Assembly: GCF_963576675.1 (NCBI RefSeq)
Contig: NC_088919.1
Span: 49,064,501-49,128,500, forward strand
DNA from: Euphorbia lathyris
Taxonomy: Eukaryota > Streptophyta > Magnoliopsida > Malpighiales > Euphorbiaceae
DNA length: 64,000 nt
Reading direction: 5' to 3'
The notes beneath the pieces are model-generated. The model made no database searches. It worked only from the letters and a program-made list of their open reading frames with translations, and was not told where the DNA came from. Both the position numbers and the translations under genes were made by a program. Positions within the stretch are counted from its first letter, which is position 1. The number at the start of each line of letters is the position of its first letter. Shown one piece after another: positions 23,077-33,963 of this stretch.

Positions 23077-25150
23077 AACCACCTCGGACTTTAAAGTTTT
23101 ACTTGTCCTCAAGTAAAAGAAATCGAAAGACAAGGGATTGAGATCATTAAGAAACAAACCGTCGGTTGGTTTTACCAAGTGCGTGATTCCGCAGCTAAAG
23201 TTTTAAGCAAAGTGTTCGGTAAGTACCTACGCAAACAAATGAGTAACCAAAACTTGTTTGAGACCTCCATGATCAAATTTAATATGCAATATTAACGGGG
23301 GTCGATTATCTTTTGAGAACCCGATAGTACCTCACCAAGGGATTTCACTCTTACGCTCAAATATTGGTGGGTCGGTGTTTTTGCACTCTCCTTTGCACTT
23401 ACTCGAAGTCACTTTGAGTTTGCATTTTCATCCGGGTTTTTCCTCCTATGTTATGGTCTAGGTAGTATTAAAAATGAACCCGGAAGGGGGTTGTAATGTG
23501 GGTGGCTTTTTAGTGGTTAACTTTTAGAAACTCGAGTTCAAACACCATTTTGATGATCGCACCGTGTTTTTATTTTGGCCTTAGTAAGTTCATAAAATAT
23601 AACTCGAAATTGCTCGGGTGGAGCTTGAGAATGCCTTTTGCTCTTTACTATGTTTTTCTTTTTGTTTTGAGAGCGGCACAAAAACGATTTCGAAAGCTTA
23701 TGGTGCTTACTTATCAAGGCCTTGGCTTATTTTGGGTAGTTTTGGTGCGATTTGATTTTGTTGGTGTTTAAACAAGAGGAAAAAGGGTTAAATGTTAAAA
23801 GGGTATTAACAAAAAAAGTCAGTTAATAGGCTCGATGGGGTTTCCTAGAGGTTAATGAAAACGAGAAAAATAAGTTAAGAAAAGAATTAGCCTAAGTGGA
23901 TTCGTTTTATCATCTATTGCCATTTTTTTTACCAAAATAAGCGTACTTAACCCGGCATTAGGTGCAAACTCTATGAGTCGAGTGAAGTCAAAGCTCTCGA
24001 AAAATTGTGAAAGAAATAGAGTTCTCGTACGAACTCTTTTAGGCTCAAAAATACCTCATAAAATTTCGGGTTAAATTGTGTACGTTCAAGTTTTCGTCAA
24101 ATTTTCAACTATCCCGTTTTTATTACCTTTTTAAATTTCATTATGGAGATGACCTGTGGGTTAGGACTCAAATTTTTTGTTTAGTACGAACATAGGCTTT
24201 GCATAAATTCTATAACTTCAGAATCAAGACTAAAATTTCTTAATCAAACCGATCCTTTGTGTTAACGTTTTTTCATTTAAGAACAAATAATGGAACTTTT
24301 AATTAATTTCCGAGGGAGGTAGTGTGTCGGAAAAAATTTAAGAATCAATAAATTAGTTTAATTATTTTGTTGTTTATTTGATTTTTATTTTTGTTTTTGT
24401 TAGTGCAAAACAAACGGTAAGTGCGGGGTTGCACGGCCCTCCGCGTTATTAAAATGACGTCTATTCCAAGGACGTCACAAGAGAAAGGAAAAACAAAAAC
24501 AAAAATAAAGATGGAATTTAAAAAAGGGACCTTGAAGGTTAGGTCCTACGCGTGGTGTGCCCAGGGGGGCGCCCTGCGTAGGAGGTGCGTTTTAAGTTTA
24601 TTTTAGCCAGAGACTCAGATACGCGGGGCGCACTAAGAGGGGCGCCCCGCGTGGCCATTCGTTTGAACTTATTAAAAAGATCAGAAACTTGGCTACGCGG
24701 GGCGCACTGGTGCGTACGCTTCGCGTGAATTGTCAAAACAGTGTTAGAGACTCGGCTGCGCGGGGCGTGATAGTGTCTACGCCCCGCGTAAGCAATTTGG
24801 ATTAGCAAGGGATTTGTTTTTTCGTTGATTTTAATTTAAGATAGAAAGGAAAAAGAGACAATGCCTACGAAGAAAAGAACAAACGGATATGATACATATA
24901 TACAAAGGGTTTGAGGAATGCAAACCGAGACTATGTTTAGAGTCGGAGTAGCTCGACTTTCTCTTGCGGCGGCTTATTGCAGGCTGTCCGAGTTGGAACT
25001 CGATGGGTCCGAACTTCTACTGTTAAGGAGAGTTACTGCATGTCCAGACTCTCTATTTTTGCCCCGCGGGTTTTGCTCGGTGTTTGCCGGGAGAGTTCCT
25101 AATGGCCTCTCCTGTTGTTGACGATTCAAGTGGGCTACCGGGCGGCTAAG
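23077..25150 (-). other. Non-coding interior of element D, with polypurine region and hairpin words
   Basis: No gene. Next to the 3' LTR the minus strand reads TTGAGGACAAG then GTCCGAGGTGG, the Athila pre-LTR motif and a probable polypurine tract (about 23077-23113). Four GC-rich hairpin pairs lie at 24545-24789. The remainder is AT-rich sequence with no similarity I can name. Confidence 0.7.
24545..24789. repeat. Four hairpin-forming GC word pairs inside element D
   Basis: 24545-24582 has arms CCTACGC/GCGTAGG. 24621-24652 has perfect 11-bp arms ACGCGGGGCGC/GCGCCCCGCGT with a 10-base loop. 24694-24726 has imperfect arms. 24758-24789 has arms GCGCGGGGCGT/ACGCCCCGCGT. They use the same word as the LTR pairs but in inverted arrangement. 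Confidence 0.92.
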
Positions 25151-26402
25151 GTCCTTGCAAAACACCTCACTATCGGCAAGACATGTTAAGATACAAGGAC
25201 GTTACTGACTGGCCATGCATGTTGTCGGGAGGTGGAGTGTTCCAACTACCGAGCATGATTTGTGATTGTCCTAGCCCATTTTCCCGAAATTCTTGATCAA
25301 AGTCGGGTGGGGGCCTCAATACATTATTATTATTTCCATATGACAAGTTAGGGTGTTGGTACCGAGGCCTCCATCCGCTGTTATTATTATTATGGTGGTG
25401 TGAGTAGGAGTTCGGGTTAGGGTTTTACCTTTGATTGCCTCCTATGTAACTTACATTTTCGGTGTCGCCGGCGAAAGGGCTACCGGCTTGGCAATTAAGT
25501 ACGTCGTGATCTCCACCACAATGATTGCACATCAGGACCTGTGCAACTTTGTTGAGGCTCAACTGGGCTATCAAAGCGTCAAGTTTCTTATTCATTTCCG
25601 CTATGGAACGTTTTGGAGCCTCTTTCTCCACGGCGAGCATTTGATGTCGCGAGGTTCCGGCAAGCCGATCTTCTTGCCACTATACGCTTTTCCTTGCGAG
25701 CTCGTGAATGAGCTCATATGCTTCACTGGCCGACTTCCTAAACAGGTCCCCACCTGCTGCGGAATCCACGGTAGCACGGTTTGTAGGCGTTAATCCATGA
25801 TAAAAGGTACTTACCAAATCGTGCTTGGGGATATCGTGGTGCGGGCAGCTTCGAAGCAACTTTCAGAATCTCGCCCAAGCCGCATGAAGGGCTTCGCACT
25901 CGAGCTGCCGAAAGGTAGTGATGTCGTTCCTCAACTTAACCATTTTGGAAGGCGGGAAGTAGTAAGAAACGAACTCCTTCTCAAGCTCCTCCCATGATGT
26001 AATCGAACCCGCCTCCAACGAGTGTAACCACTCCAACATTTGTCCTGTCAAAGAGAAAGGAAACAACTTTAGTCGGACGGCCTCAACCGGGACACCGTTT
26101 TGCCGAGAGGTCTCGGCACACATAAGAAATTTATCGAGATGTTCGTTAGGGTTTTCATAGGGTTCTCCTCTGAACTGGCCAAGTTGTTGGATGAGTTGAA
26201 TCATGCTATTCTTGATTTCATATGTGTTGGCCGGAATGGTGGGGGCAACGATTCTGTTGCGGTTTTGAGGGCGATGCGGAGCAAGAATCTCCATCATCGA
26301 GCGCATGTCATTGCCTCCACCATTGCGGTTGTTATTCACGGTTGCACCGGCTGCCTTTGGTTGACCTCGGGTTGGTTAGCTTCATTGTTGAGGTTTGCCA
26401 TT
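25150..26402 (-). pseudogene. gag: Athila-type gag remnant of element D
   Basis: Probable start ATG at 26402 (MANLNNEANQPEVNQ), then a frame change near 26340 into the main frame. This carries the retrotransposon gag domain (SMIQLIQQLGQFRGEPYENP, KLFPFSLTGQMLEWLHSL, WEELEKEFVSYYFPPSKM) down to a stop after HAAWARF near 25863. The frame continues past that stop with FYHGLTPTNRATVDSAAGG and a second stop near 25715, then MNKKLDALIAQLSLNK and a knuckle CNHCGGDHDVLNC. It ends in an Asn/Ser-rich tail (about 25420-25330) typical of Athila gag. Gag packages element RNA; this copy is inactive. Confidence 0.87.
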
Positions 26403-26619
26403 TTCTCTCTCCGAATCCTACAAAGAGTACGTTCAATTTCAAGATCAATAGGAACGAGAGTATCACTACGAGATCGGGTGTGCATAAAATAAACAAATGG
26501 AAAGAATTATAAACAAGAAAGAATATTGTTAGTAACAAGTATATATAAACAATTTATACAAAGATAATGCTTAGACTAACAATAAAACGTTTTTGTCTAA
26601 TATTGCAAGAAATTATAAA

Positions 26620-26637
26620 TCCCCGGCAACGGCGCCA
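26620..26637 (-). promoter_or_regulatory. Primer-binding site, element D (tRNA-Asp type)
   Basis: Minus strand TGGCGCCGTTGCCGGGGA, the primer site characteristic of Athila/Tat elements, six bases inside the 5' LTR end at 26644. Confidence 0.9.
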
Positions 26638-26643
26638 AAAACT

Positions 26644-28461
26644 TGATAGTGTACGCGGCGCCTAGGTAGAGCTTACGAAATATATATTATGATAAGTGCG
26701 TTACGACTATGGATGTGATCTTCCTAAATGCTCTATCTCTACTAGACGCTACGACTTAGGGGCAAGTGTACCCCGTCGTATCAAGTAATAATCCGGTTAA
26801 GACCGGGTATCGAATCCACGGGATTTATAACTACAAGTATTAAACGACTCGGTTTTATACGTTATCTAAGCGGTGAATACTTTGAGTTGATTCGGGGAAC
26901 AACTACAAACTACTCCTAACTACGGGTGAGACAGATTTATATAACAAAAACTCTACGAAGTGGTATGGATGGTGATAAGTTATAAATACGATAAACAATG
27001 ACTCCCAATATATATACGGTTAATGATTTGCTCTTGCAATGACGACTACGTGTAGTGTGACCGACCCGTGAAGTACTTAGACTACGTGGTTCCTAGTCAA
27101 GGCGTGTCTAATGCTTGGGATTAGAATTTAGGGCCCATAAGTTCCGTGGCTTGTCAATTCCTACGGTTTCCGGAGCGTCACTTCCGGTAAGGCAACACCT
27201 ATATGAATCCCTAAAGATAGCCCGAATGGCGTCGGAAATCGCGTTCCCCTACATAATAATCAATTACGAATATCAAAACAAGTAACAAACATTAACACAT
27301 ATATAGAAAAAGAGATTATGAATCATAAATTATAAATATGGAGAATGTAAATATGGGATACAACCGAGCCTAGTAAATAGGAAGAGTACAAGCTAATTAG
27401 CAAGTGAAAAAGGAAGAATCCACCCTCGGAACTAGCTAACCGGACTCAAGGCCGTCTCTTAGGACTTGGAGGTGGAGCTTTCGAGCTTGGTGAATGGAGA
27501 TGGAATGGAACTTTGACGGGATGCCGGAATCAACGAACAAGCTCTCAAGGTGATAGAGTTTTGCTATGTAAAGTCTAAAAACAAAATCTAAAATTATGTA
27601 GCAAGAGCTTAATCTATAACAAGAAATGTATGTCAAAAGCTGTCTAAATGAGTGCTAGTCACTCTTATTTATACACATCAAGCTAGGGGTAAAATTGTAA
27701 ATTCACAAGGTACAAGTATGGAGCTATATTATTTCTGCAGTTTTCCCATGACACGTCCCGCGTATGGTGGAGGACGCCCCGCGTATTTGCCCATTCCATC
27801 AGAAATCTCCTGCATGTGGACCAAATCCGGATCTTGTTGTCTCAACCACGCCCCGCGTATATTGGGGTACGCCTCGCGTGGTTGAGCTTCTGAGATTTTA
27901 TTGCTTGAATTAGGTCCTTTACGCCACGCGTAGTCTGAAGCACGCCTCGCGTATGTAAGTCTCTGGTTTTCTGGACTGAAGAACTTCCCATACACGCCCG
28001 GCGTGTATGGTTGTATGCCCCGCCTATTGTCAGTTGACTTAGAAGATCTTACAGTCTGACATTCATGATTGAGACATTATTGCTTATCATTGCTCATACG
28101 CCCCGCGTGGAAGGTAGGACGCCCCGCGTGGCAGTGGGTAAGTTCCACGCGGTGCCTGCGGATTGAGCAATTATTTCTGACAATGTGTTCCATGCCCTGC
28201 GTGGAGGGTGATACGCGCCGCGTATGTCAGTGGATTTTTGCTCCTTGCTCATACCTGAAATACAATTCTCGAGAGCCGAGTTAGCTTGACGTTTTATTTT
28301 CTAAATTTACTCAAAATAAAGACAATTAACCGAAAGTGCGGAATTTATTTTTATTTTGTTATTTTATTAAAATCTACTTATTTTTGTAATTAAACTTATT
28401 TATTTAGTCCCAAATTAAACCGTAAATCACGCTAAAAGATAGGGACGAAATGCCCCTATCA
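26644..28461 (-). repeat. 5' LTR of element D
   Basis: 1818 bp, collinear with 21260-23076, with the same TATA-like motif (27665-27674) and the same six word pairs, several differing by single bases. Confidence 0.93.
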
Positions 28462-29007
28462 TCTATGTAAATGACCATATAGGTCCAAGTAGTCCGTATA
28501 ATCAAGTAGTCATAAGTGCCTAGACTGGTATGCCACAACGCCATTTACGTTTTATGCAACATGTACACATACTTTGCATTTAAGTCATTCCATCACAAGT
28601 AATTCAATCAAGTATCAATTCACATCAATATAGCAAAATAATTCACAATATCACAAAGTATCAATTCATATCAACATTTCAATCACAACTTCAGAAGCCA
28701 AATATTCATATCATGTTTATACTCACTACTAAGCCGCTAGTGTTAAGCCCAAAATATACCTAAAATATCCTATATAAATACGTTAAATTTACATTAAAAT
28801 CATGCTAATTATATTCATTTGGAATACTTTTACGTCTTTATTTACTTCTTTGATGCAAGGTACTTAATTATTTGGTTAAATCCAAAAAGGAGCGAAAACG
28901 GAGCTAAAATGGAGGAAAAACCTAAAAAACGTACCAAGAATGCATATCAGTCAGAAGAACGCTCAAGGAGGACGAAAAGCAGTCGAGAGACAGGGAAACA
29001 TCTCTCT

Positions 29008-29133
29008 GTCGCGACTGAGATTTTGAGAATCTCAGTCGCGACTTGCGAAGGCCAGCTCGGGAGAGAAACGAAGTTTTTCACTCGTCCCTATACCCCCTGT
29101 CGCGACTGAGATTTTCAGAATCTCAGTCGCGAC
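29008..29133. repeat. Two identical 15-bp-arm hairpins in solo LTR E
   Basis: GTCGCGACTGAGATT ... AATCTCAGTCGCGAC occurs at 29008-29042 (loop TTGAG) and 29099-29133 (loop TTCAG). The arms are perfect in both, separated by 56 bases. Confidence 0.95.
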
Positions 29134-29250
29134 AGCGAACCCTTCTGCACACAAAACACATGTTTAAATCAGAAAAACGCGTCTGTTCGTTCGGATAAAA
29201 GCAACCCTTCACCAGCGGACACGACCCGTCATTTACAACCCTTCAACAAC

Positions 29251-29260
29251 TATAAATAAA
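29251..29260 (+). promoter_or_regulatory. TATA box of solo LTR E
   Basis: TATAAATAAA in the middle of the LTR, downstream of the hairpins. Consistent with a U3 promoter. Confidence 0.5.
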
Positions 29261-31356
29261 TGATCCATTTTCAGAAATCAAGGTTGGAAAAAGTTAGAGA
29301 AATTAGAGAAGAAAGTTATTATGTCGAGTTTCTGATTCAGAAAAGAATCAGAAAATTAGATTTCATTTCTGTGTAAACAATCGTGCTGTACACGAATTGT
29401 TATTAGATTAGTTACAAAAACAGTATTAGTTTAGTTTTCATTCTGGTAGTGGACGAGATCAGTCTCTATTCCGAAGATCCAGCGAGAAGAATTGACGGCT
29501 GAAGCGTATGAGGTTTGACGAACCTACGGAGTTTGAGAGAAAGATTGACGACCCGGATCTCAAAGTTTTCGTTACAATGCTATCCAAGTTTCTACTTCTC
29601 TGTTAACTTGTGAAAATTCACATTTCATTAATGATATACTTATTTATTCAATACATTCTTACTGTTGTTATTTTGATATTGTTCTGACAAAATGATTTTC
29701 AAAATGATAAATTGGTGTTTTTATTAAAACGTTCTATTCCATCTTATTTCATATAAGAACTTTGTTGAACACTTGACAGATTTAGTTTTTATGGATGACA
29801 TGATCGCTGATCGTGGCTTATCAGACATAAAATACTAGTTTGATTAAGGTAGGAATCACCTCAACATCAGGGGGATTTCTATGGTTCGAAGCCATTTAAT
29901 TGAATAAATCGCTATATTGTTACATGTCCATCATCTTACAAAGTTAAAGTTGTTTTCTTTGCTTTATGAAAATAAGTTCTATTTTATTCCAATTGCGGAA
30001 GTATCTGTCTTGTAATCAAAACCACAAAGACGGATTTGTTCTCTAAACTCGATATAATCCTTCTATCTAATCTTAATTTACCAAAACAAATTCCATCAAT
30101 TAAAACGTATTTCTTTTATTAAACCTAAACACGTGATTAAACCGAATAAAATAAAGTTTTAGTTAAAAAGCGTTCCCTGTGGGTTCGATATCTTTTATTA
30201 CTACAAGCGTATACCGTGCACTTGCGGAAATTGCTCAACAGCTAGCTTCCTTGACGGCCACTTGTACCTTCCTCCGGAATATCTTCAAAGGTTTGAGTAC
30301 CTATAAGTATAGTTTAACACATGATTAAAGAGACATCATTCTTTATTTACCAAATTTCATTTTCTTATTCTTCTTTTATTCCATAAACTTCAAGATCAAA
30401 TAATATTCCTCAATAACCCGTTAATACCAAAAACCTTGTAACTCTCTCTATACTAGACCAACTGACCTAATTCTTGTTTTGTTATACTCCTGACTCATAT
30501 AAGAAGATCATATTAAAATTTTATAATTTTTCCAGAACCACCCGATTTATGGTGAAATTTCTTTTGAAGTCCTATCTCAGCATCAACTCGCTTGTACCAG
30601 TTTTGCTAATTTACTCATAACTTAAAACGTATAACTTATATTGCTATGATTCTTTTTGGTAAGAAAACTAGACATATAGAGGTATAATATCTCCAAATAT
30701 CAGAATTTTAGGAGCTCTAAATAATTTACAGTAAGATTTACAACCTAACCCTATTTCAGCACCTATGCAACACAGCACACCTACACTTACTTAGTGAGTT
30801 TCTCACTACTTACTTATTCAATACTAACCAAACATTACAGGGGCTTACTCAACACCTAAAGGATCAATTTTCATTTGTATACCTTCCTCAAATTCGGAAC
30901 CTAAGATGTCCCAAACTATACAAAAAGAAACAAATCAAGTACAGATTTCAGATTAGACCTAGTCTGATTGATACTACCATATCTCATAGTATACTTACCC
31001 AAATAGTATGAAACGAATTTTGGGGTTTACCTAAGACATAGACTCAAAAATTTCTCTTCTTTAACTTCCTCCAAATCAGCTTCTAGAAATATGAAATAAT
31101 TTGTGCAAAAAGATGTCTAAGCATACCTTTCTCTTCTTCTACCACTTCTTCTTCTTCTTCTTCTTCTTCTTCTCTTTTTCTTCACTTTCTCTCTCCTAAA
31201 AGTGTTTCTCTCACTAAAGTTCTGGAGAATTTCATATGATCATCCATCATATGATCTATCTACAAACTTATCTTTGTGGTTTGGATAAATTTCCTCATTT
31301 ACCCATACATATATCTAGTTATTACCCTTTTATCACCACTTTCATTATCATTATCA

Positions 31357-31407
<51 letters not shown>

Positions 31408-31681
31408 GATCTGAAATCATATAATATATTATTTAGATTAAAATTTTAACAATTTACATTTAAGTCCCTATACTTTTAAGATCATTCAATTTAGTCCATA
31501 TACTTTAAAACACACTTACACATCTATTTCATATACTTTCACTTATCCTAATATTATTATTTATATATATTCAATGATATAATGACATGTAAAATGCAAA
31601 TATTATCTTCTAATGTTCCTACTAATGTCATGTAATGCATATGTCTATATGAAATGAAATGCACAAAATTGGGATGTTACA

Positions 31682-31686
31682 GTATT
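31682..31686 (+). repeat. Target-site duplication GTATT, right copy (element C)
   Basis: Directly follows the LTR end ...GATGTTACA at 31681; pairs with 13616-13620. Confidence 0.95.
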
Positions 31687-32430
31687 CTTGCTGGTTCACT
31701 TTTTGGCAGGGTCCATCAAGCCACAGTCCCATCCGCTGACCTATTCGCACTAGCATGTTTGCGTGATCGGAAGCCACTGAATGTTGGGTACTATTTTTCC
31801 GAGTACATTGCCTCCTTACAACAAAAGAAGAATGTTGTTGGCCTGTTCTGCGGACCATTCATCACCACCATTGCTCAGAATTTGGGATTTTTCGATCCCA
31901 AATTCACTACACTAACCCTTGGTCCAGTTATGGAACCCTTGAACTTGTAGGTGATGAAGCGGATTAAAATCTGTTGCGATATCAAAGGAGTTTGGTACCT
32001 ATGGCGAGAGGCGAATCAACTCAAGAAAAAGGACAAAGACCCAGCTGGTCCTTCTAAGAGACGCAGATCCAAAGACTCCATGCCAGAACCCGTTCATGTC
32101 ACCCCCATACGCTCCGTTCCAGAACAACCACCAACCGGTGATGATGATAAAATCTACCGCATTGCCGCTAGAATGAGCATGGAGATCGTCCTTATCAACA
32201 TGCATGTGATGGAGCAGCGAATCAATGCCTACGAGCAAGAAGTGGAGATTTTACGAGCCAGAATAGCCATTCTAGAAGGGAACAACCAGTCCGCACCGAA
32301 ACCCCATGTTTCCGATGAATCACAGAAGAGCCCCATCAAAAATGAACCAGTTGACGCAGGCACCACACCCTCTGTTCCAAAACCAAATGCCGATGAGGAG
32401 GCGGAGTCCTCCCAATCCCCCACAGTGTAA
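31687..32430 (+). pseudogene. ATHILA-family downstream ORF, C-terminal part (continuation of 13018-13620)
   Basis: The reading frame of 13018-13620 continues in register after the target duplication: LAGSLFGRVHQATVPSADLF, then DRKPLNVGYYFSEYIASL and a hydrophobic FCGPFITTIAQNLGF. An in-frame TAG lies at 31948-31950. After it the frame goes on (KGVWYLWREAN), followed by a basic patch (PSKRRRSKD), a coiled-coil-like helix (MEQRINAYEQEVEILRARIA) and an acidic Pro/Ser-rich tail ending TAA at 32428-32430. Together with the N-terminal part it is roughly 450 codons. One premature stop is the only lesion besides the insertion. Confidence 0.88.
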
Positions 32431-32526
32431 ATGTTTCGCTCTCTTTCTCTCTATCCTTTGTTCGACTTGCTGTTGCTGTTGTTTTCGCGCGATACTGTTG
32501 CCGCCTGTCTCTTGCCCAATTGTCTT

Positions 32527-33224
32527 ACATTGAGGACAATGTGTTTGTTAAGTTGGGGGTAGGAGACCAGCGTCTTAGCAATTGTTTGGCTGTTTAATTT
32601 TGCTATAATGTTTGCCATGCTCATTTAATTTATTCCCACTTTTGAGTTTTACTTGGTCCTCGCTTCACTTCAGCACCACCCCACAAAAAGAAAAACAAAG
32701 CACAAACACCATAATCACCCTATGCGCTTCACCCGCAACTCAACCATCCATAATCACTTTGGGATGATTCTACCAAACTTAGCATAGTTAAGTCACCATG
32801 CAATTGTTGTTTTCTTTGTGATGAGGTGATGATTTGTTGGTGAGTAGTTTAGGCTGATTAATTAATTTGTGAAGTCCCTGATCAGATCAAGTATTGACTA
32901 AGTACAAACAACCAGTGAGGCTTATGCCTAAACTATGCATATTGTGTGCAATTATTTTTTTAGAGTGGGCTTTGTGTTTATTAGATGAGTTAGATTTTGC
33001 CTTGTTTGCCCTTCAGTAGAAAGAAATGAATCTTGGCACATGAGGATGAAAATTCAATCATTCACCATCAAACAACCATAGCTGGGAGCTGGTAACAAAA
33101 CAAAAAAAGGCCCTGTTTCCCTAAATATATCAAAGGGGACATTGTTAAATGAACAGTAGAAAACATGTCCCCTTAAAGCATTCAAAAAGAAAAACGAAAC
33201 AGGAAAGACTATAGGATTGCCCGG
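32527..33224 (+). other. Athila element A 3' region with GAGGACAA palindrome and purine tract
   Basis: ACATTGAGGACAATGT (32527-32542), then AAGTTGGGGGTAGGAG (32550-32565), the conserved arrangement seen near the 3' end of Athila/Tat elements. The next 650 bases hold no gene. AAGGGGACAT/ATGTCCCCTT arms (about 33133-33175) form a hairpin. I could not place a 3' LTR boundary. Confidence 0.65.
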
Positions 33225-33963
33225 GGTAGGAGTTGTAAGTTGTAAGACCATACCTAATGGCGGTATGGCCAGAGTGCACGGCTGATAGTCCTAACGTTAG
33301 GCAAGGGACGGGATATGAATGAGATATCTCGATTATTGATATGATTGATAAGCTACACGGGTGGAATTCGAGGATGGACACACACAAATTTGATATTACG
33401 TTTTTGGCAAAATGTGAGAATTTGACAAATATTTAATAGCAAGCTTATTTTGTTACGGATTTTGAGAAAACGATTTATTTGATTACGAGTTGGTTTGATA
33501 AAACGGTTATTTGTTCATGAACTAGTTTTGATCAAACGTTATTTAATTTGATTTTCACTAGCTTTGATAAAACGTTATTTAATTTGATTTTAACTAGTTT
33601 TGATAAAACGTTATTTAATTTGATTCGTTTTGATACAATGCTATATATATAATTATATATATAGTAGTAAAGTGAAATATACAGTTAAATGATTAGCGTG
33701 TCGATTAACGACTCAATAAGTTAAGAGAACTGCCTAAAATAGGTAGAACTAGGTGGCTTTGATTCCCGATTTAAAGATTACAAGACGTTCGGGATACGTA
33801 GGAAGTTTGATAGAATTATCAAGTCCAAGCCAAATAAATAAATAAAACTTTAGGTAGTTAAATTAAATTTTTATTCGTAGAAAATCGATTCGCCTTATAG
33901 ACTTATATGTTCGTTATCTTGTCTTCCCTTCATACCCGATGCCGTTTAGGGTCGGGTGTGACA
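33225..33963 (-). repeat. Truncated gypsy-type LTR (F1)
   Basis: On the minus strand it starts TGTCACACCCGACCC at 33963 and runs collinear with F2 (38808 onward, plus strand) through blocks such as GGCTTGGACTTGATAATTCT and TCCTACGTATCCCGAACG. Similarity fades near 33225 with no clean LTR end. It contains about three copies of a 37-bp tandem unit (GATAAAACGTTATTTAATTT...) at 33527-33627. A diverged copy, probably truncated. Confidence 0.8.

Larger units (their letters stand above)
21260..28461 (-). mobile_element. Athila-like gag-only (non-autonomous) LTR element D
   Basis: 7202 bp with two 1.8-kb LTRs (21260-23076 and 26644-28461) bounded by TGATAG...CTATCA, a perfect 5-bp duplication TCTAT, a tRNA-Asp-type primer-binding site at the right, and an Athila-type gag remnant but no protease, RT, RNase H or integrase. 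About 2 kb of the interior (23077-25150) is non-coding. This fits a gag-retaining non-autonomous derivative (TR-GAG or large retrotransposon derivative class). LTR divergence is low: I see 13 differences in the first 780 bases. It sits in the same orientation as its host element C. Confidence 0.9.
28741..30240 (+). mobile_element. Solo LTR (element E), Athila/Tat-like, 1500 bp
   Basis: TGTTAAGC...GCTCAACA ends, flanked by a perfect 5-bp duplication GCTAG (28736-28740 and 30241-30245), inserted in C's 5' LTR. The 3' end (CCCTGTGGGTTCGATA...GCACTTGCGG) resembles Athila/Tat LTR 3' ends and sets the plus orientation. A TATA box TATAAATAAA lies at 29251-29260. No internal region remains, so it is a product of LTR-LTR recombination. 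An open frame at 28819-29109 has no recognisable domain. Confidence 0.92.
13621..31681 (-). mobile_element. Tekay-like chromovirus (Ty3/gypsy, element C), carrying two nested insertions
   Basis: A minus-strand element with a 3' LTR at 13621-15857, polypurine tract, chromodomain-integrase-RNase H-RT-protease-gag read right to left, a tRNA-iMet primer-binding site, and a 5' LTR at 20589-31681 enlarged by elements D and E. A 5-bp duplication GTATT flanks it. RT before integrase makes it Ty3/gypsy; the C-terminal chromodomain and 2.2-kb LTRs fit the Tekay/Del lineage. Removing the nested insertions, their duplications and a 129-bp tandem copy leaves an LTR of about 2.25 kb, matching the intact one. 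It inserted into the ATHILA ORF of element A. The coding region is dead. Confidence 0.95.
20589..31681 (-). repeat. 5' LTR of chromovirus C, interrupted by elements D and E
   Basis: LTR pieces are 20589-21259, 28467-28740 and 30246-31681 (plus target duplications), each collinear with 13621-15857. The interruptions are element D at 21260-28461 and solo LTR E at 28741-30240. It also contains a 129-bp tandem duplication (20884-21141) absent from the 3' LTR. Confidence 0.95.

Noticed and set aside
21260..28461. Element D as a fully autonomous Athila
   Set aside because: No protease, RT, RNase H or integrase motif found in any frame between the LTRs.
29008..29133. CRISPR-like repeat array
   Set aside because: Only two units, palindromic, in a plant LTR; no spacer diversity and wrong kingdom.
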